Shown here: in pieces, positions 1 through 7,425 of the stretch
Position numbering within the stretch: the first letter of the stretch is position 1
How the letters are laid out: each line of letters begins with the position of its first letter
From: Aminobacter sp. J41
GTDB taxonomy: Bacteria > Pseudomonadota > Alphaproteobacteria > Rhizobiales > Rhizobiaceae
DNA: 64,000 nt
Direction of reading: 5' to 3'
Assembly (NCBI RefSeq): GCF_000526635.1
Contig: NZ_JAGL01000018.1
Coordinates: forward strand, 1-64,000
Program-made: the position numbers and the translations under genes
The notes under the pieces: generated by a model
Database searches by the model: none
What the model was told of the DNA's origin: nothing
Seen by the model: only the letters and a program-made list of their open reading frames with translations

Positions 1-379
1 GTCTTTGAGGCAGGGTTGATGCTCGCCGTTAGTCTCGGCCGCAAGATGCTCCTTCGTTCCCAAAAATCTGCTCCATATACGTTGCTCCTTCGTTCTGGTT
101 TCAGCGCGTCGTGGCGCGCCTTGCCGCTGGGCGGAATCCCTGCGTGCGTAACGGAGTCGATGGACGGACTCCGAGCGTCAATTCAAAATGGGAGAATGGT
201 AGGCCGACCGACGCTGGCCGGGTTGAAGTTGGACTTCACCTGCGCGGAGCGCAGGGCCACTCGAGCTCACTGGCCGTCATGGCTGTTTTGCCGGCTGGCG
301 CCGACTTGTGCCCCCGACGCTACCAACATCGCGGGGCTAGAGCCTGATTAGAACAGGCAACGTCTGGCTGCCACACTAA

Positions 380-392
380 TGACGTTGCGTCA
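380..392. repeat. short inverted repeat TGACG-TTG-CGTCA
   Basis: Perfect 5-bp arms around a 3-bp centre. It lies about 70 bp left of a larger palindrome in the same gene-free stretch, so it may be a second operator-like site. Short palindromes also arise by chance. Confidence 0.3.
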
Positions 393-459
393 AGTGGCAA
401 TTCGCGTGACATTGATCGTGTCAGACAATTTGCCGTGCTTCGTGGTGTAGGAGCGAGGC

Positions 460-482
460 TCACTGTCATCCGATGACAGTGA
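460..482. promoter_or_regulatory. 23-bp perfect palindrome, probable operator
   Basis: Arms TCACTGTCATC (460-470) and GATGACAGTGA (472-482) are perfect reverse complements around one central C at 471. Dyads of this length are typical of dimeric repressor or excisionase binding sites. No T-run follows on either strand, so it is not an obvious terminator. The regulated gene is not identifiable. Confidence 0.5.
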
Positions 483-630
483 CGACCTCAGCCCGGGGAC
501 GAATTGGTACTAACACCCGCGCGGCGTGCGATCTCCCCGTCGCTCCACCTACCCCACTCCTCATCGTAGAGTAGCGTCAGCACAGCACGCCGCTTATCTT
601 CTCAGAGAGGTTGGCCAGCGCCCGCCGGTC

Positions 631-737
631 CTTCCAACCGGCGGTTGGCGCTTCCAACCGCCATGGGGTTATAGGGGTATATTCACACACACCAGTTGGA
701 AGGCGGTTGGAAGCCAGTTGGAAGGCGAATGGAAACC
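631..737. repeat. iteron-like array of CTTCCAACC / GGTTGGAAG units
   Basis: Four 11-bp units run in tandem at 694-704, 705-715, 716-726 and 727-737 (AGTTGGAAGGC, GGTTGGAAGCC, AGTTGGAAGGC, GAATGGAAACC). Two opposite-strand copies CTTCCAACC start at 631 and 651, exactly 20 bp apart. CCAACC-GGC-GGTTGG at 634-648 forms a dyad. The 11-bp period places the units on one helix face, as in iterons bound by replication initiators. The array abuts the 3' end of the RepA-like gene, supporting an origin or a control site of the element. Confidence 0.5.
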
Positions 738-740
738 ACC

Positions 741-2267
741 CTAAGAGGCGATCAAGCGGCTGCGCTGTCGTGACTTCGAGCCTTCGGTAATCATCCTTAT
801 TTGCCCGCTATCCATCAGGCGCTGCATTGCTTCCGCCAAGACCTTCTTCGACATCCCGTCCGCGTCAGGGTGTTCGGCAATCCGCTTCGGCGCGTAGGTC
901 GGTCCTGTGTTGGCGCTGACGTTGATGCCTTGTTCATTGAACTTCCCCAGCACCTCGAGGAAAACTTTCGCGGCCTTCCGATGTAAGAGAGCAGAACTAG
1001 CTGTTGAGCGGCCATCATCGATGACGAAGACGCCGTCGCGCCAACGTAGCCGCAACTCTTCGCCCTTTCGGCCATAGTTCGATTTCATGCCTTTCAGCAC
1101 ACGCAGATCCTCATCGTCCTTGTCAGCGGTGAGGTAGAGGCGACTTCGGACTGAGTTGTTCCACGCCGTCGAACCGGAAGTACCCGTACCGGTCTGCATC
1201 CCTTGAACGGAAGGATGCGAAAGCAGGACGACAGCAGTGTCGAATGCGATTGCCAACGCGCGCAGCATTCCGATGAACCGCCGCACTTGGTTTCGGTTGA
1301 TCTCATCGCCGCCGAACAGATCAGCGCTGGTGTCAAGTACAATAAGCGAAGGCCTGAACAACGCTACCTGGTCCAGTAGCGCTTCGTAGACTTTTGTCGG
1401 CAGAAGATGTCTCCGCGAGGCATCCAGAGACGCCAGTTCCACGTCCTCGCCAGCGGCGGGAATAACCAACATCCGGTCACGCAACCCCGCCATACCAACT
1501 GCATGCTCGCGACAGATATCCGCCAGGCGGCGATGGATCTCGTCTTGATCATCTTCAGCGGCAAGCACTAACGTACGCCCTTGCTGCGGCGTAAGGCCTA
1601 GCGTGCTGATACCTAAAGCGCCGGCCACCGCGATCTGCAGCGCCAGGAGTGACTTGCCCGTGCCGCCGTCACCTGAAAGCAACGTCACGTTGCGGGCGGG
1701 AATTAGGCCGTCGATGTACCACTGGCGCGCGGGAACCGGCTTATCGGCAAGCTCGGCAGGGTCAATCGGCTTGAGCGATAATGCGGCGGCAGGTGGCGCG
1801 TTATCATTTGCTGGTTTCAGCGGAAACAAATCCTGACGAAGCTTCTCCGCTGCCTGCGCCACCCTACCGCGTTCACGCTTCGGCGGCTCGGCGCCTATAT
1901 CGCGCGCGATGATGGCTTCGGCGATTGCCTCGTCATCGGCCAAGCCTGCAATCCGCCCGTGCTGGACCTGGCCGTCATCGTCCACCCACAACAAGTATGA
2001 CGTATCGCGGGCGCAGCCGTCGATTCCGTCGTCCGACACTGCAACACGTCGCGCGGTCTGATCGTCATCGGGCCATTCGTCAGCGGGAAGGCTTTCGAGA
2101 CACTCCGGTGCGGCGCGTTGCCAATCCGGTGAACCGTCCTCCTTTGCTGGCGCGAGGACGACATTTGTTATGCAATGGCCGTGATCCCACAACCGGTCGC
2201 AAAGGCCGAATATGATGGCCTCGCGATCATGAGAGGAAATGAGCTTAGGCTGCGCGCTGCTGGTCAA
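741..2267 (-). CDS. RepA-like AAA family ATPase of the integrated element
   Basis: A 508-aa RecA-fold ATPase of the AAA_25/RepA helicase type found in plasmids and integrative elements. The Walker A motif GDGGTGKS lies near residue 200, a Walker B-like LIVLDTSADLFGGDE stretch near 310, and a VVLLSHPS motif follows. The N-terminal 180 residues are of uncertain role and the C-terminus resembles a winged-helix tail. The start is TTG at 2267, preceded by GGAGA, and it overlaps the end of the upstream 83-aa gene, suggesting translational coupling. A hexameric helicase role in element replication is inferred from family. Iteron-like repeats lie just past its 3' end. Confidence 0.8.
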   Translation of the reverse strand: MTSSAQPKLISSHDREAIIFGLCDRLWDHGHCITNVVLAPAKEDGSPDWQRAAPECLESLPADEWPDDDQTARRVAVSDDGIDGCARDTSYLLWVDDDGQVQHGRIAGLADDEAIAEAIIARDIGAEPPKRERGRVAQAAEKLRQDLFPLKPANDNAPPAAALSLKPIDPAELADKPVPARQWYIDGLIPARNVTLLSGDGGTGKSLLALQIAVAGALGISTLGLTPQQGRTLVLAAEDDQDEIHRRLADICREHAVGMAGLRDRMLVIPAAGEDVELASLDASRRHLLPTKVYEALLDQVALFRPSLIVLDTSADLFGGDEINRNQVRRFIGMLRALAIAFDTAVVLLSHPSVQGMQTGTGTSGSTAWNNSVRSRLYLTADKDDEDLRVLKGMKSNYGRKGEELRLRWRDGVFVIDDGRSTASSALLHRKAAKVFLEVLGKFNEQGINVSANTGPTYAPKRIAEHPDADGMSKKVLAEAMQRLMDSGQIRMITEGSKSRQRSRLIAS

Positions 2268-2496
2268 GGTTCATCTCTCCGATAACGGCCAGAGCGGCGT
2301 CGATAATTTGAGCAGCGATGTCTGGCGTGAACGTCACAGCAGCGCTGCCGAAAGAGGAGGGGCCGAATGCTCGCCAGCCGCGATCGGTCTGCTTTAGTGC
2401 TACATTGAATAGGCGGATACCCCACGGCGTCTCAACGTCTACACGGGCGCGCGTGGTCCCACCTGCCGGCATGAGCCGGTAAGCAATCACCTTCAT
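2245..2496 (-). CDS. small hypothetical protein coupled to the RepA-like ATPase
   Basis: An 83-aa protein starting ATG at 2496 and overlapping the next gene by 23 bp. It has no clear membrane segment or catalytic motif, and no family is assigned with confidence. The mixed beta-strand-like N-terminal half (MKVIAYRLMP...) and its place directly before a RepA-like ATPase suggest a small accessory protein of the element. The promoter should lie in 2497-2614, which holds the hairpin CGCCAGC/GCTGGCG (2516-2535) and a wider inverted repeat. Confidence 0.65.
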   Translation of the reverse strand: MKVIAYRLMPAGGTTRARVDVETPWGIRLFNVALKQTDRGWRAFGPSSFGSAAVTFTPDIAAQIIDAALAVIGEMNLDQQRAA

Positions 2497-2535
2497 GATC
2501 TGTCACCATCTTAGACGCCAGCGCGTCGGCTGGCG

Positions 2536-2588
2536 GTTTCAACTTTTATGCGTTTTGGTGCGCGTTGCAGCGCCTAATAAGTTGAAAC
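2536..2588. repeat. 10-bp inverted repeat next to the attachment site
   Basis: GTTTCAACTT (2536-2545) and AAGTTGAAAC (2579-2588) are perfect reverse complements 33 bp apart. The second arm ends 26 bp from the tRNA fragment. Position and symmetry fit recombinase or excisionase arm-type sites. They could equally regulate the 83-aa gene, since they sit in its promoter region. Confidence 0.45.
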
Positions 2589-2614
2589 TTTGTATGAGAA
2601 ACAGGCACTTCCCC

Positions 2615-2664
2615 CCGGCCTGTCACGCCGGAGGTCGCGGGTTCGAGCCCCGTCACTCGCGCCA
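2615..2664 (+). other. 3' fragment of tRNA-Asp(GUC), probable att site
   Basis: The 50 bases contain a complete anticodon stem-loop (CCGGC-CTGTCAC-GCCGG, anticodon GTC), variable loop, T-arm (GGTTCGAGCC), 3' acceptor strand CACTCGC, discriminator G and encoded CCA. It matches the 3' end of alphaproteobacterial tRNA-Asp. The 5' acceptor strand (expected GCGGGTG), the D-arm and position 26 are missing, so it cannot fold as a functional tRNA. This is the signature of an element integrated into a tRNA 3' end. Confidence 0.75.
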
Positions 2665-2908
2665 TTTTCTTTCTAGGCTTTGCGGCCGTTTCTTCCTGTA
2701 AAGTCTGACCTTTTGGCTCGCTTACTTTGCCGTGTGCGCGGTTACCGTACGCAAGCGGGGGGCGGACGCCCCGAGAATCGCTTCGACGAATCCTCAGCCG
2801 CCTGTCACCTGAGGGAACAGCGTTCACATTGCGGGTGAAATCGGGCTCTTCGTCGACTGATTTATCGAGGGAACGGGGGGCAGGGCAGTGCACGGCCTGT
2901 GTGCTCGG

Positions 2909-3352
2909 CTATTCCTCCGCCACCACGCCCGCAGCCCGTGCTGCCTTGGTCGCGAGCTCGATGAACTGCCGGTATTCGTCAGGGTTGAGGCCGGGCAAGA
3001 GTTCCTTCTGCAGCTCCTCGACGATCGGCGCGGTTTTTTCGAGCAGGTCTTCGCCGGCAGGCGTCAGGGTGAGTTGCAAGGCGCGTTTGTCGCTGGTGCT
3101 GGCCTGGCGGGTTACCAGACCCTTTTGCTCAAGGCGGTCGGCAACTGCGCCGACGGTCGCCTTGTCCTTACCGATCGCCTGCGCAAGCCGCGCCTGATCG
3201 GTACCGGGACGGTCGCTCAGGGCATCAAGCGCCGCGAACTGCACGGGAGTGAGGTCGAAGCCAGCCTCCCGCATCCGGGTCATGAACACCTGCGTCGAGA
3301 GCTGATGCAGCCGGCGGATCAGGTGACCCGGCATTCCAGAACTTCTGTACAT
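2909..3352 (-). CDS. MarR family transcriptional regulator
   Basis: A 147-aa winged-helix repressor of the MarR type. The recognition-helix region (LAQAIGKDKATVGAVADRL) is followed by the wing (GLVTRQASTSDKRALQLTLT), where the conserved D-x-R pair is DKR. ATG at 3352 is preceded by GAGGAG. It is divergent from the flavin hydroxylase gene at 3499, with a palindrome between them. By family it should bind that intergenic site and release it when a phenolic ligand such as a hydroxybenzoate binds. The ligand is inferred from the neighbour. Confidence 0.88.
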   Translation of the reverse strand: MYRSSGMPGHLIRRLHQLSTQVFMTRMREAGFDLTPVQFAALDALSDRPGTDQARLAQAIGKDKATVGAVADRLEQKGLVTRQASTSDKRALQLTLTPAGEDLLEKTAPIVEELQKELLPGLNPDEYRQFIELATKAARAAGVVAEE

Positions 3353-3432
3353 CGCGACCGCTCCTCACACCTGCCTGTGTCCCGCAGGAGGCTTGTTGAT
3401 AGCCAACTTATGCGCGGCGACCCAGATTCTTG

Positions 3433-3475
3433 TTGACGCACGCATCCGGCGTATCCATATCGTAAGTGTACTTAC
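3433..3475 (+). promoter_or_regulatory. promoter and MarR-type operator of the hydroxylase
   Basis: TTGACG at 3433-3438 can serve as -35, with a weak -10 around CATATC (3456-3461). GTAAGT-GT-ACTTAC (3462-3475) is a perfect 6-bp-arm palindrome just downstream of the -10, 23 bp before the start codon. Its place in the divergent region beside a MarR gene makes it the natural operator. Confidence 0.5.
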
Positions 3476-3498
3476 TAATTTAACCGGGAGGGTCGGTC

Positions 3499-5418
3499 TT
3501 GCAATATCATCTCAACGGTTTTCGTCCGGGGGATCCGGAGCTTGCTCCTCTCGGCGCCGGTCGCAGCGAGAACCAGGGACCGCTGCCGGAAAAGGTTGAT
3601 GTGCTGATCGTAGGCTGTGGTCCCGCTGGCCTGACGCTTGCGGCACAGCTTTCGCAGTTTCCCCAGATCGTTACGCGAATCGTTGAGCGCAAGGACGGCC
3701 CGCTTGAGAAGGGGCAGGCCGACGGCATTTCCTGCCGCTCCATGGAGATGTTCAACGCCTTCGGCTTTGCCGAGAAGGTGCTGAAGCAGGGCTACTGGGT
3801 CAACGAGACCACCTTCTGGAAACCGGATCCGAATGAGCCGGAGCGAATCATCCGCAATGGCCGCATCCAGGACGTCGAGGACGGCCTGTCCGAGATGCCG
3901 CACATGATCCTCAATCAGGCGCGCGTGCACGACATGTATCTCGAGGTCATGCGCAAGTCGCCGACACGGCTGGTGCCTGACTATTCGCTGGCCTTCGCGG
4001 GCCTGGTGATCGAAGAAAGTGCTGACGACTATCCGGTGACCGTGACGCTGGAGCGTCAGGACGAGGGGCACATTGGCGAGACCGTGACCGTGCGCGCCCG
4101 CTACGTCGTCGGCTGCGACGGCGCGCGCAGCGGCGTGCGCAAGGCGATCGGCCGGGAGCTGGTCGGCGATTCGGCCAACCAGGCCTGGGGCGTGATGGAC
4201 GTGCTGCCGGTCACCAACTTCCCGGACATCCGCTGCAAGACGCTGATCCAGTCGGCGCATGAGGGCAACATCATCATCATCCCGCGCGAGGGCGGCTATC
4301 TCACGCGTTTCTACATCGAGATGGACAAGCTTGCCGCGGGCGAGCGCGTCCACAACCGCGACATCACCATCGAGCATCTGGTTTCGGCCGCCCAGCGCAT
4401 TTTGCGGCCGTATGATTTCGAGGTGAAGGACGTGGCGTGGTGGTCGGTCTACGAGATCGGCCAGCGACTTACTGACAAGTTCGACGATGTGCCGGCCGAT
4501 CAGGTCGCCACCCGCCAGCCGCGCGTGTTCATCGCGGGTGATGCCTGCCACACGCACAGTCCGAAGGCGGGGCAGGGCATGAACGTGTCGATGGGCGACA
4601 CCTTCAACCTCGGCTGGAAGCTTGCTTCGGTGCTGCTTGACCGCTGCGCGCCGGGAATCCTGCACAGCTATTCGGCCGAGCGCCAGGCGGTAGCGCAGGA
4701 CCTCATCAATTTCGACCGCGAGTGGTCGCGCATCATCAGCTCGCGGCCGTCGGCGGACGATGGCGCGAATGGCGAGGAGCCAAAGTTCCAGCGCTATTTC
4801 ATCCAGCACGGCCGTTACACGGCCGGCATGTCGGTGACCTACACGGAGTCGAAAATCACCGGCAGCACGAAGTATCAGTCGCTCGCGGCGGGCTTTCCGA
4901 TCGGCCAGCGCTTCCACTCGGCGCCGGTGATCCGGGTTGCCGACGCCAAGCCGATTGAGATTGGCCACACCGTGCTGGCTGATGCGCGCTGGCATGTCTA
5001 TGCCTTTGCGGGCGAGGGCGATGCCGGCGGCGAGGGCTCGGCGATCCGTGCGCTCTGCGAGTTCCTTGAGAATGCGCCAAATTCGCCGCTGCGCGTGCAC
5101 ACGCCGGCTGGTGCCGACATCGACTCGGTGATCGACGTGCGCGCGATCTTCCAGCAGGGTCACCGCGAGCTTGCGATCGAATCGATGCCGTCGCTGCTGT
5201 TGCCGAAGAAGGGCAAGTTCGGCCTGATCGACTACGAGAAGATGTTCTCGCCGGACCTCAAGAATGGCCGGGACATCTTCGATATGCGCGGGATCGGCCG
5301 CAAGAAGGGCGCGATCGTCATCGTCCGCCCGGATCAGTACGTCGCCCATGTGCTGCCACTCGATGCACACGAGGAGCTGGCGGCGTTCTTCGCCGGTTTT
5401 CTGCTGCCGGCTGCGTAA
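3499..5418 (+). CDS. FAD-dependent aromatic hydroxylase, 3-hydroxybenzoate 4-monooxygenase-like
   Basis: A 639-aa class A flavoprotein monooxygenase of the phenol hydroxylase/MobA group. The FAD dinucleotide motif is VDVLIVGCGPAGLTLAAQL (about residues 34-52). The DG motif VVGCDGARSGVR is near 205 and the GD motif RVFIAGDACHTHSPKAGQG near 345. The C-terminal 200 residues fit the thioredoxin-like domain of this group. Length and motif layout fit 3-hydroxybenzoate 4-monooxygenase, which makes protocatechuate from 3-hydroxybenzoate using NADPH and O2. Phenol 2-monooxygenase-type specificity is the alternative. The start is TTG at 3499 with GGGAGG six bases upstream. Confidence 0.85.
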   Translation: MQYHLNGFRPGDPELAPLGAGRSENQGPLPEKVDVLIVGCGPAGLTLAAQLSQFPQIVTRIVERKDGPLEKGQADGISCRSMEMFNAFGFAEKVLKQGYWVNETTFWKPDPNEPERIIRNGRIQDVEDGLSEMPHMILNQARVHDMYLEVMRKSPTRLVPDYSLAFAGLVIEESADDYPVTVTLERQDEGHIGETVTVRARYVVGCDGARSGVRKAIGRELVGDSANQAWGVMDVLPVTNFPDIRCKTLIQSAHEGNIIIIPREGGYLTRFYIEMDKLAAGERVHNRDITIEHLVSAAQRILRPYDFEVKDVAWWSVYEIGQRLTDKFDDVPADQVATRQPRVFIAGDACHTHSPKAGQGMNVSMGDTFNLGWKLASVLLDRCAPGILHSYSAERQAVAQDLINFDREWSRIISSRPSADDGANGEEPKFQRYFIQHGRYTAGMSVTYTESKITGSTKYQSLAAGFPIGQRFHSAPVIRVADAKPIEIGHTVLADARWHVYAFAGEGDAGGEGSAIRALCEFLENAPNSPLRVHTPAGADIDSVIDVRAIFQQGHRELAIESMPSLLLPKKGKFGLIDYEKMFSPDLKNGRDIFDMRGIGRKKGAIVIVRPDQYVAHVLPLDAHEELAAFFAGFLLPAA

Positions 5419-5444
5419 GTGAAATTCTGAAGCCCAGGAGAAGG

Positions 5445-5468
5445 CGGGGGCCGCTTGGCCCCCGTTTT
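5445..5468 (+). terminator. rho-independent terminator after the hydroxylase
   Basis: CGGGGGCC and GGCCCCCG form an 8-bp GC stem with a GCTT loop, followed by TTTT. It lies between the convergent hydroxylase and cobT genes, 27 bp past the hydroxylase stop. Confidence 0.8.
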
Positions 5469-5473
5469 CGCAT

Positions 5474-6487
5474 CTACTTGTCGGAAACGCCCGCCTCGGC
5501 GAAGGTCGCCATGCCGGCGTGGCAGGCCACCGCCCCGCGCAGGATGTTGATGGCGAGGCAGGCGCCGGTACCCTCGCCAAGGCGCATGCCCATGTCCAGC
5601 AGCGGCTCGAGGCCGAGGTGATCGAGCAGGCGGCGGTGCTGCGCTTCGGCCGAGACATGACCCGCGATGGCGTGGGCGAGGCCGCCCCCGGACTGCTTCG
5701 CGAGAACGGCAGCGGCTGCGGTGGCGACGAAGCCGTCGATTATGACCGGGATACGGCAAAGGCGCGCGGCAAGCACCGCGCCGAACATGCCGGCCAGCTC
5801 CCGGCCGCCGACGCGGCGCAGCACCTCGACGGCGTCGATCATCGCATCCTTGTGTAGCGCCAGTGCTGCATCGACCGTATCGGCCTTGCGCTTCAGGCCT
5901 TCGTCATCGACGCCGGTGCCGCGGCCGACCCACGACGCGCCGTCACCGCCGAACAGGGCGGCGGCGATGGTGGCGGCCGTCGTGGTATTGCCGATGCCCA
6001 TCTCTCCGATGGTGATAAGGTCGGTGTCGGGGCCGATCGCGTCGAATCCCGCAGCGACCGCCTCTACGAACTCCTCCTCGCTCATCGCTGGGGCCTGGGT
6101 GAAGTCCTGGGTCGGCGTGTCGAGCCGCAGCGAAAACACTTTCAGCGACGCGCCAGCCGCGCGCGAGAGCTGATTGATTGCCGCGCCGCCCGCCTCGAAG
6201 TTGGCGACCATCTGCGCGTTGACGGCATCCGGAAATGCCGAGACGCCGCGCGCGGTGATGCCGTGCGCACCGGCGAAGATCAGCACCTCCACCTTGTCGA
6301 GCTTCGGGATCTCGCGGCCCTGCCACCCGGCGAGCTGGATGGCGAGCTCTTCGAGACGGCCGAGGCTGCCGGGCGGCTTGGTCAGCACGGCCTGTCGCGC
6401 CGCGGCGGCCTTTGCCGCGTCAGAGTCGGCTTCAGGCAGATTGCTGCACAGACGACGGATGTCGTCGATCGATTGGGGGGATGTCAT
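5474..6487 (-). CDS. cobT: nicotinate-nucleotide--dimethylbenzimidazole phosphoribosyltransferase
   Basis: A 337-aa CobT enzyme (called CobU in the Pseudomonas denitrificans scheme). It transfers phosphoribose from nicotinate mononucleotide to 5,6-dimethylbenzimidazole, giving alpha-ribazole phosphate for the lower loop of cobalamin. Family landmarks include [14 protein letters not shown] near the N-terminus, [27 protein letters not shown], and the C-terminal [13 protein letters not shown] with the catalytic glutamate. Two ATGs lie close together. The one at 6487 is chosen because GAGGA is six bases upstream, while it abuts the ATG at 6493. It follows cobS with a 9-bp gap. Confidence 0.93.
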   Translation of the reverse strand: MTSPQSIDDIRRLCSNLPEADSDAAKAAAARQAVLTKPPGSLGRLEELAIQLAGWQGREIPKLDKVEVLIFAGAHGITARGVSAFPDAVNAQMVANFEAGGAAINQLSRAAGASLKVFSLRLDTPTQDFTQAPAMSEEEFVEAVAAGFDAIGPDTDLITIGEMGIGNTTTAATIAAALFGGDGASWVGRGTGVDDEGLKRKADTVDAALALHKDAMIDAVEVLRRVGGRELAGMFGAVLAARLCRIPVIIDGFVATAAAAVLAKQSGGGLAHAIAGHVSAEAQHRRLLDHLGLEPLLDMGMRLGEGTGACLAINILRGAVACHAGMATFAEAGVSDK

Positions 6488-6496
6488 ATGCATTCC

Positions 6497-7267
6497 TCAG
6501 GTTAGGAGCGTTGCGGCGAGAGCGAGGAGGACGATCTCGCCGATCTGTTGCAGGGCGCCGGCGACGTCGCCGGTCTGCCCGCCGATCTGGCTTTCGGCGG
6601 TGTTTTCGAGCGCGAGCAGTACGATCCCGAGCAGGACGGCAGCAAGCAGCGCGAACCAGAAGCCGGAGAGAAGGGCAATGAGGACGCCAAGGGTTGCGGC
6701 CAGCGCCGCGATCTCCTTCGGCGGGGTGCTGGCGGATGCGGATAAGCCGTCGCTGCGGGCAGGGGGCAGGTGCACCATCAGCGCCGGGATGATCGCACGG
6801 GAGCCCGCGTGCGCGGCGATGATCGCGAGAATCATCGCCAGCGGGCTCAGGAAGGCGAACGAGGCGAGCGCAGACCAGCGAATGAGCGCGGAAAGGATGA
6901 GGGCAAGGACGCCGTAGCTGCCGACGCGGCTGTCGCGCATGATCTCGAGCTTGTGCTCGCGCGTCTTACCGCCCCAGAAGCCGTCAGCGGTGTCGGCAAG
7001 GCCATCCTCGTGCAGCGCGCCGGTAAGCACGATACCGCCGCCGAGCGCAAGGGCTGCGGCGAGGTTTGGATGGACGCCGAGTGAAAGGAACAGCCAAAGG
7101 AGCAGGCCGACGAAGAGGCCGATCAACGCGCCGGCAAGCGGCGCGGCCCATTGCGTCTCGATAAAGGGCCGGCTGGGGTCGAGCTCACGACGGATCGGGA
7201 TGCGCGTGTAGAAGCCGACGCAGGCGGCGAAATCGGAAGTGATCTGGTCCTTGGCTGGAAGCGACAC
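6497..7267 (-). CDS. cobS: adenosylcobinamide-GDP ribazoletransferase (cobalamin synthase)
   Basis: A 256-aa polytopic membrane enzyme (CobS/CobV) that joins adenosylcobinamide-GDP to alpha-ribazole (phosphate) to form adenosylcobalamin (phosphate). It shows the family N-terminus (VGFYTRIPI), the conserved loop HEDGLADTADGFWGGKTREH (about residues 106-125) and the RVGSYGVLAL segment. At least five hydrophobic helices follow. The start is GTG at 7267 with AAAGG seven bases upstream. It leads a two-gene operon with cobT and is divergent from cobU. Confidence 0.92.
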   Translation of the reverse strand: MSLPAKDQITSDFAACVGFYTRIPIRRELDPSRPFIETQWAAPLAGALIGLFVGLLLWLFLSLGVHPNLAAALALGGGIVLTGALHEDGLADTADGFWGGKTREHKLEIMRDSRVGSYGVLALILSALIRWSALASFAFLSPLAMILAIIAAHAGSRAIIPALMVHLPPARSDGLSASASTPPKEIAALAATLGVLIALLSGFWFALLAAVLLGIVLLALENTAESQIGGQTGDVAGALQQIGEIVLLALAATLLT

Positions 7268-7290
7268 GTCTGAACCTTTCGGGAGCGTGG

Positions 7291-7324
7291 CCGGGGCAAC
7301 CGGATATCAGCCCCGGTCGGTTGC
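7291..7324. other. interleaved stems, possible H-type pseudoknot before cobS
   Basis: CCGGGGC (7291-7297) pairs with GCCCCGG (7310-7316). AACCG in its loop (7298-7302) pairs with CGGTT just outside (7318-7322). The second stem can extend to GCAACCG/CGGTTGC only by taking two bases from the first. On the minus strand it lies in the cobS leader, about 24 nt before the GTG. No B12-box was recognised on either strand, so it is not called a cobalamin riboswitch. Confidence 0.35.
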
Positions 7325-7357
7325 TGAAAGATTTCCATCGGCTGGCGCACAAATTAG

Positions 7358-7375
7358 TCGTGCAGAGTTGCACGA
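7358..7375. promoter_or_regulatory. 7-bp inverted repeat between cobS and cobU
   Basis: TCGTGCA-GAGT-TGCACGA is a perfect dyad 50 bp before the cobU start and about 90 bp before cobS. It could be an operator shared by the divergent genes or a leader hairpin of cobU. There is no T-run. Confidence 0.35.
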
Positions 7376-7425
7376 GGCAATGCGATGCGCGACACCGCAT
7401 TATCGGAATGCGAACAGGTGAGCTG

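Larger units (their letters stand above)
1..740. other. gene-poor region with repeats and palindromes
   Basis: No convincing gene is seen. The open frames at 16-351 and 526-744 have composition like shifted high-GC sequence, no recognisable domain and no good ribosome binding site. What the stretch does hold is a run of inverted repeats at 380-392 and 460-482 and the CTTCCAACC/GGTTGGAAG repeat cluster at 631-737. It reads as a control or replication region of the integrated element rather than coding DNA. Confidence 0.5.
1..2664. mobile_element. right end of an integrated genomic element at tRNA-Asp
   Basis: This stretch carries a RepA-like ATPase, a small coupled protein, iteron-like repeats and palindromes, and it stops at a 3' tRNA-Asp fragment (2615-2664). 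The 5' half of that tRNA is absent: upstream bases do not form an acceptor, D or anticodon-5' region. Tyrosine recombinases commonly integrate into the 3' end of a tRNA and leave such a duplicate at the far end. The intact tRNA-Asp and the integrase would then lie left of the window. Element identity (plasmid-like, ICE or prophage remnant) is inferred only. Confidence 0.6.

Noticed and set aside
2546-2893. 115-aa minus-strand frame containing TGLEPATSGVTG
   Set aside because: This peptide is the usual spurious translation across the tRNA-Asp 3' end, so the frame is not a gene.
3475-5658. 727-aa open frame antisense to the flavin hydroxylase
   Set aside because: The plus strand encodes a full-length enzyme with all motifs; this frame has none.
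7268-7425. cobalamin riboswitch between cobS and cobU
   Set aside because: No B12-box or other conserved aptamer block could be found on either strand.
7321-7425. longer cobU start at 7321
   Set aside because: The extra residues do not match the family N-terminus, and the ATG at 7426 has a good ribosome binding site.
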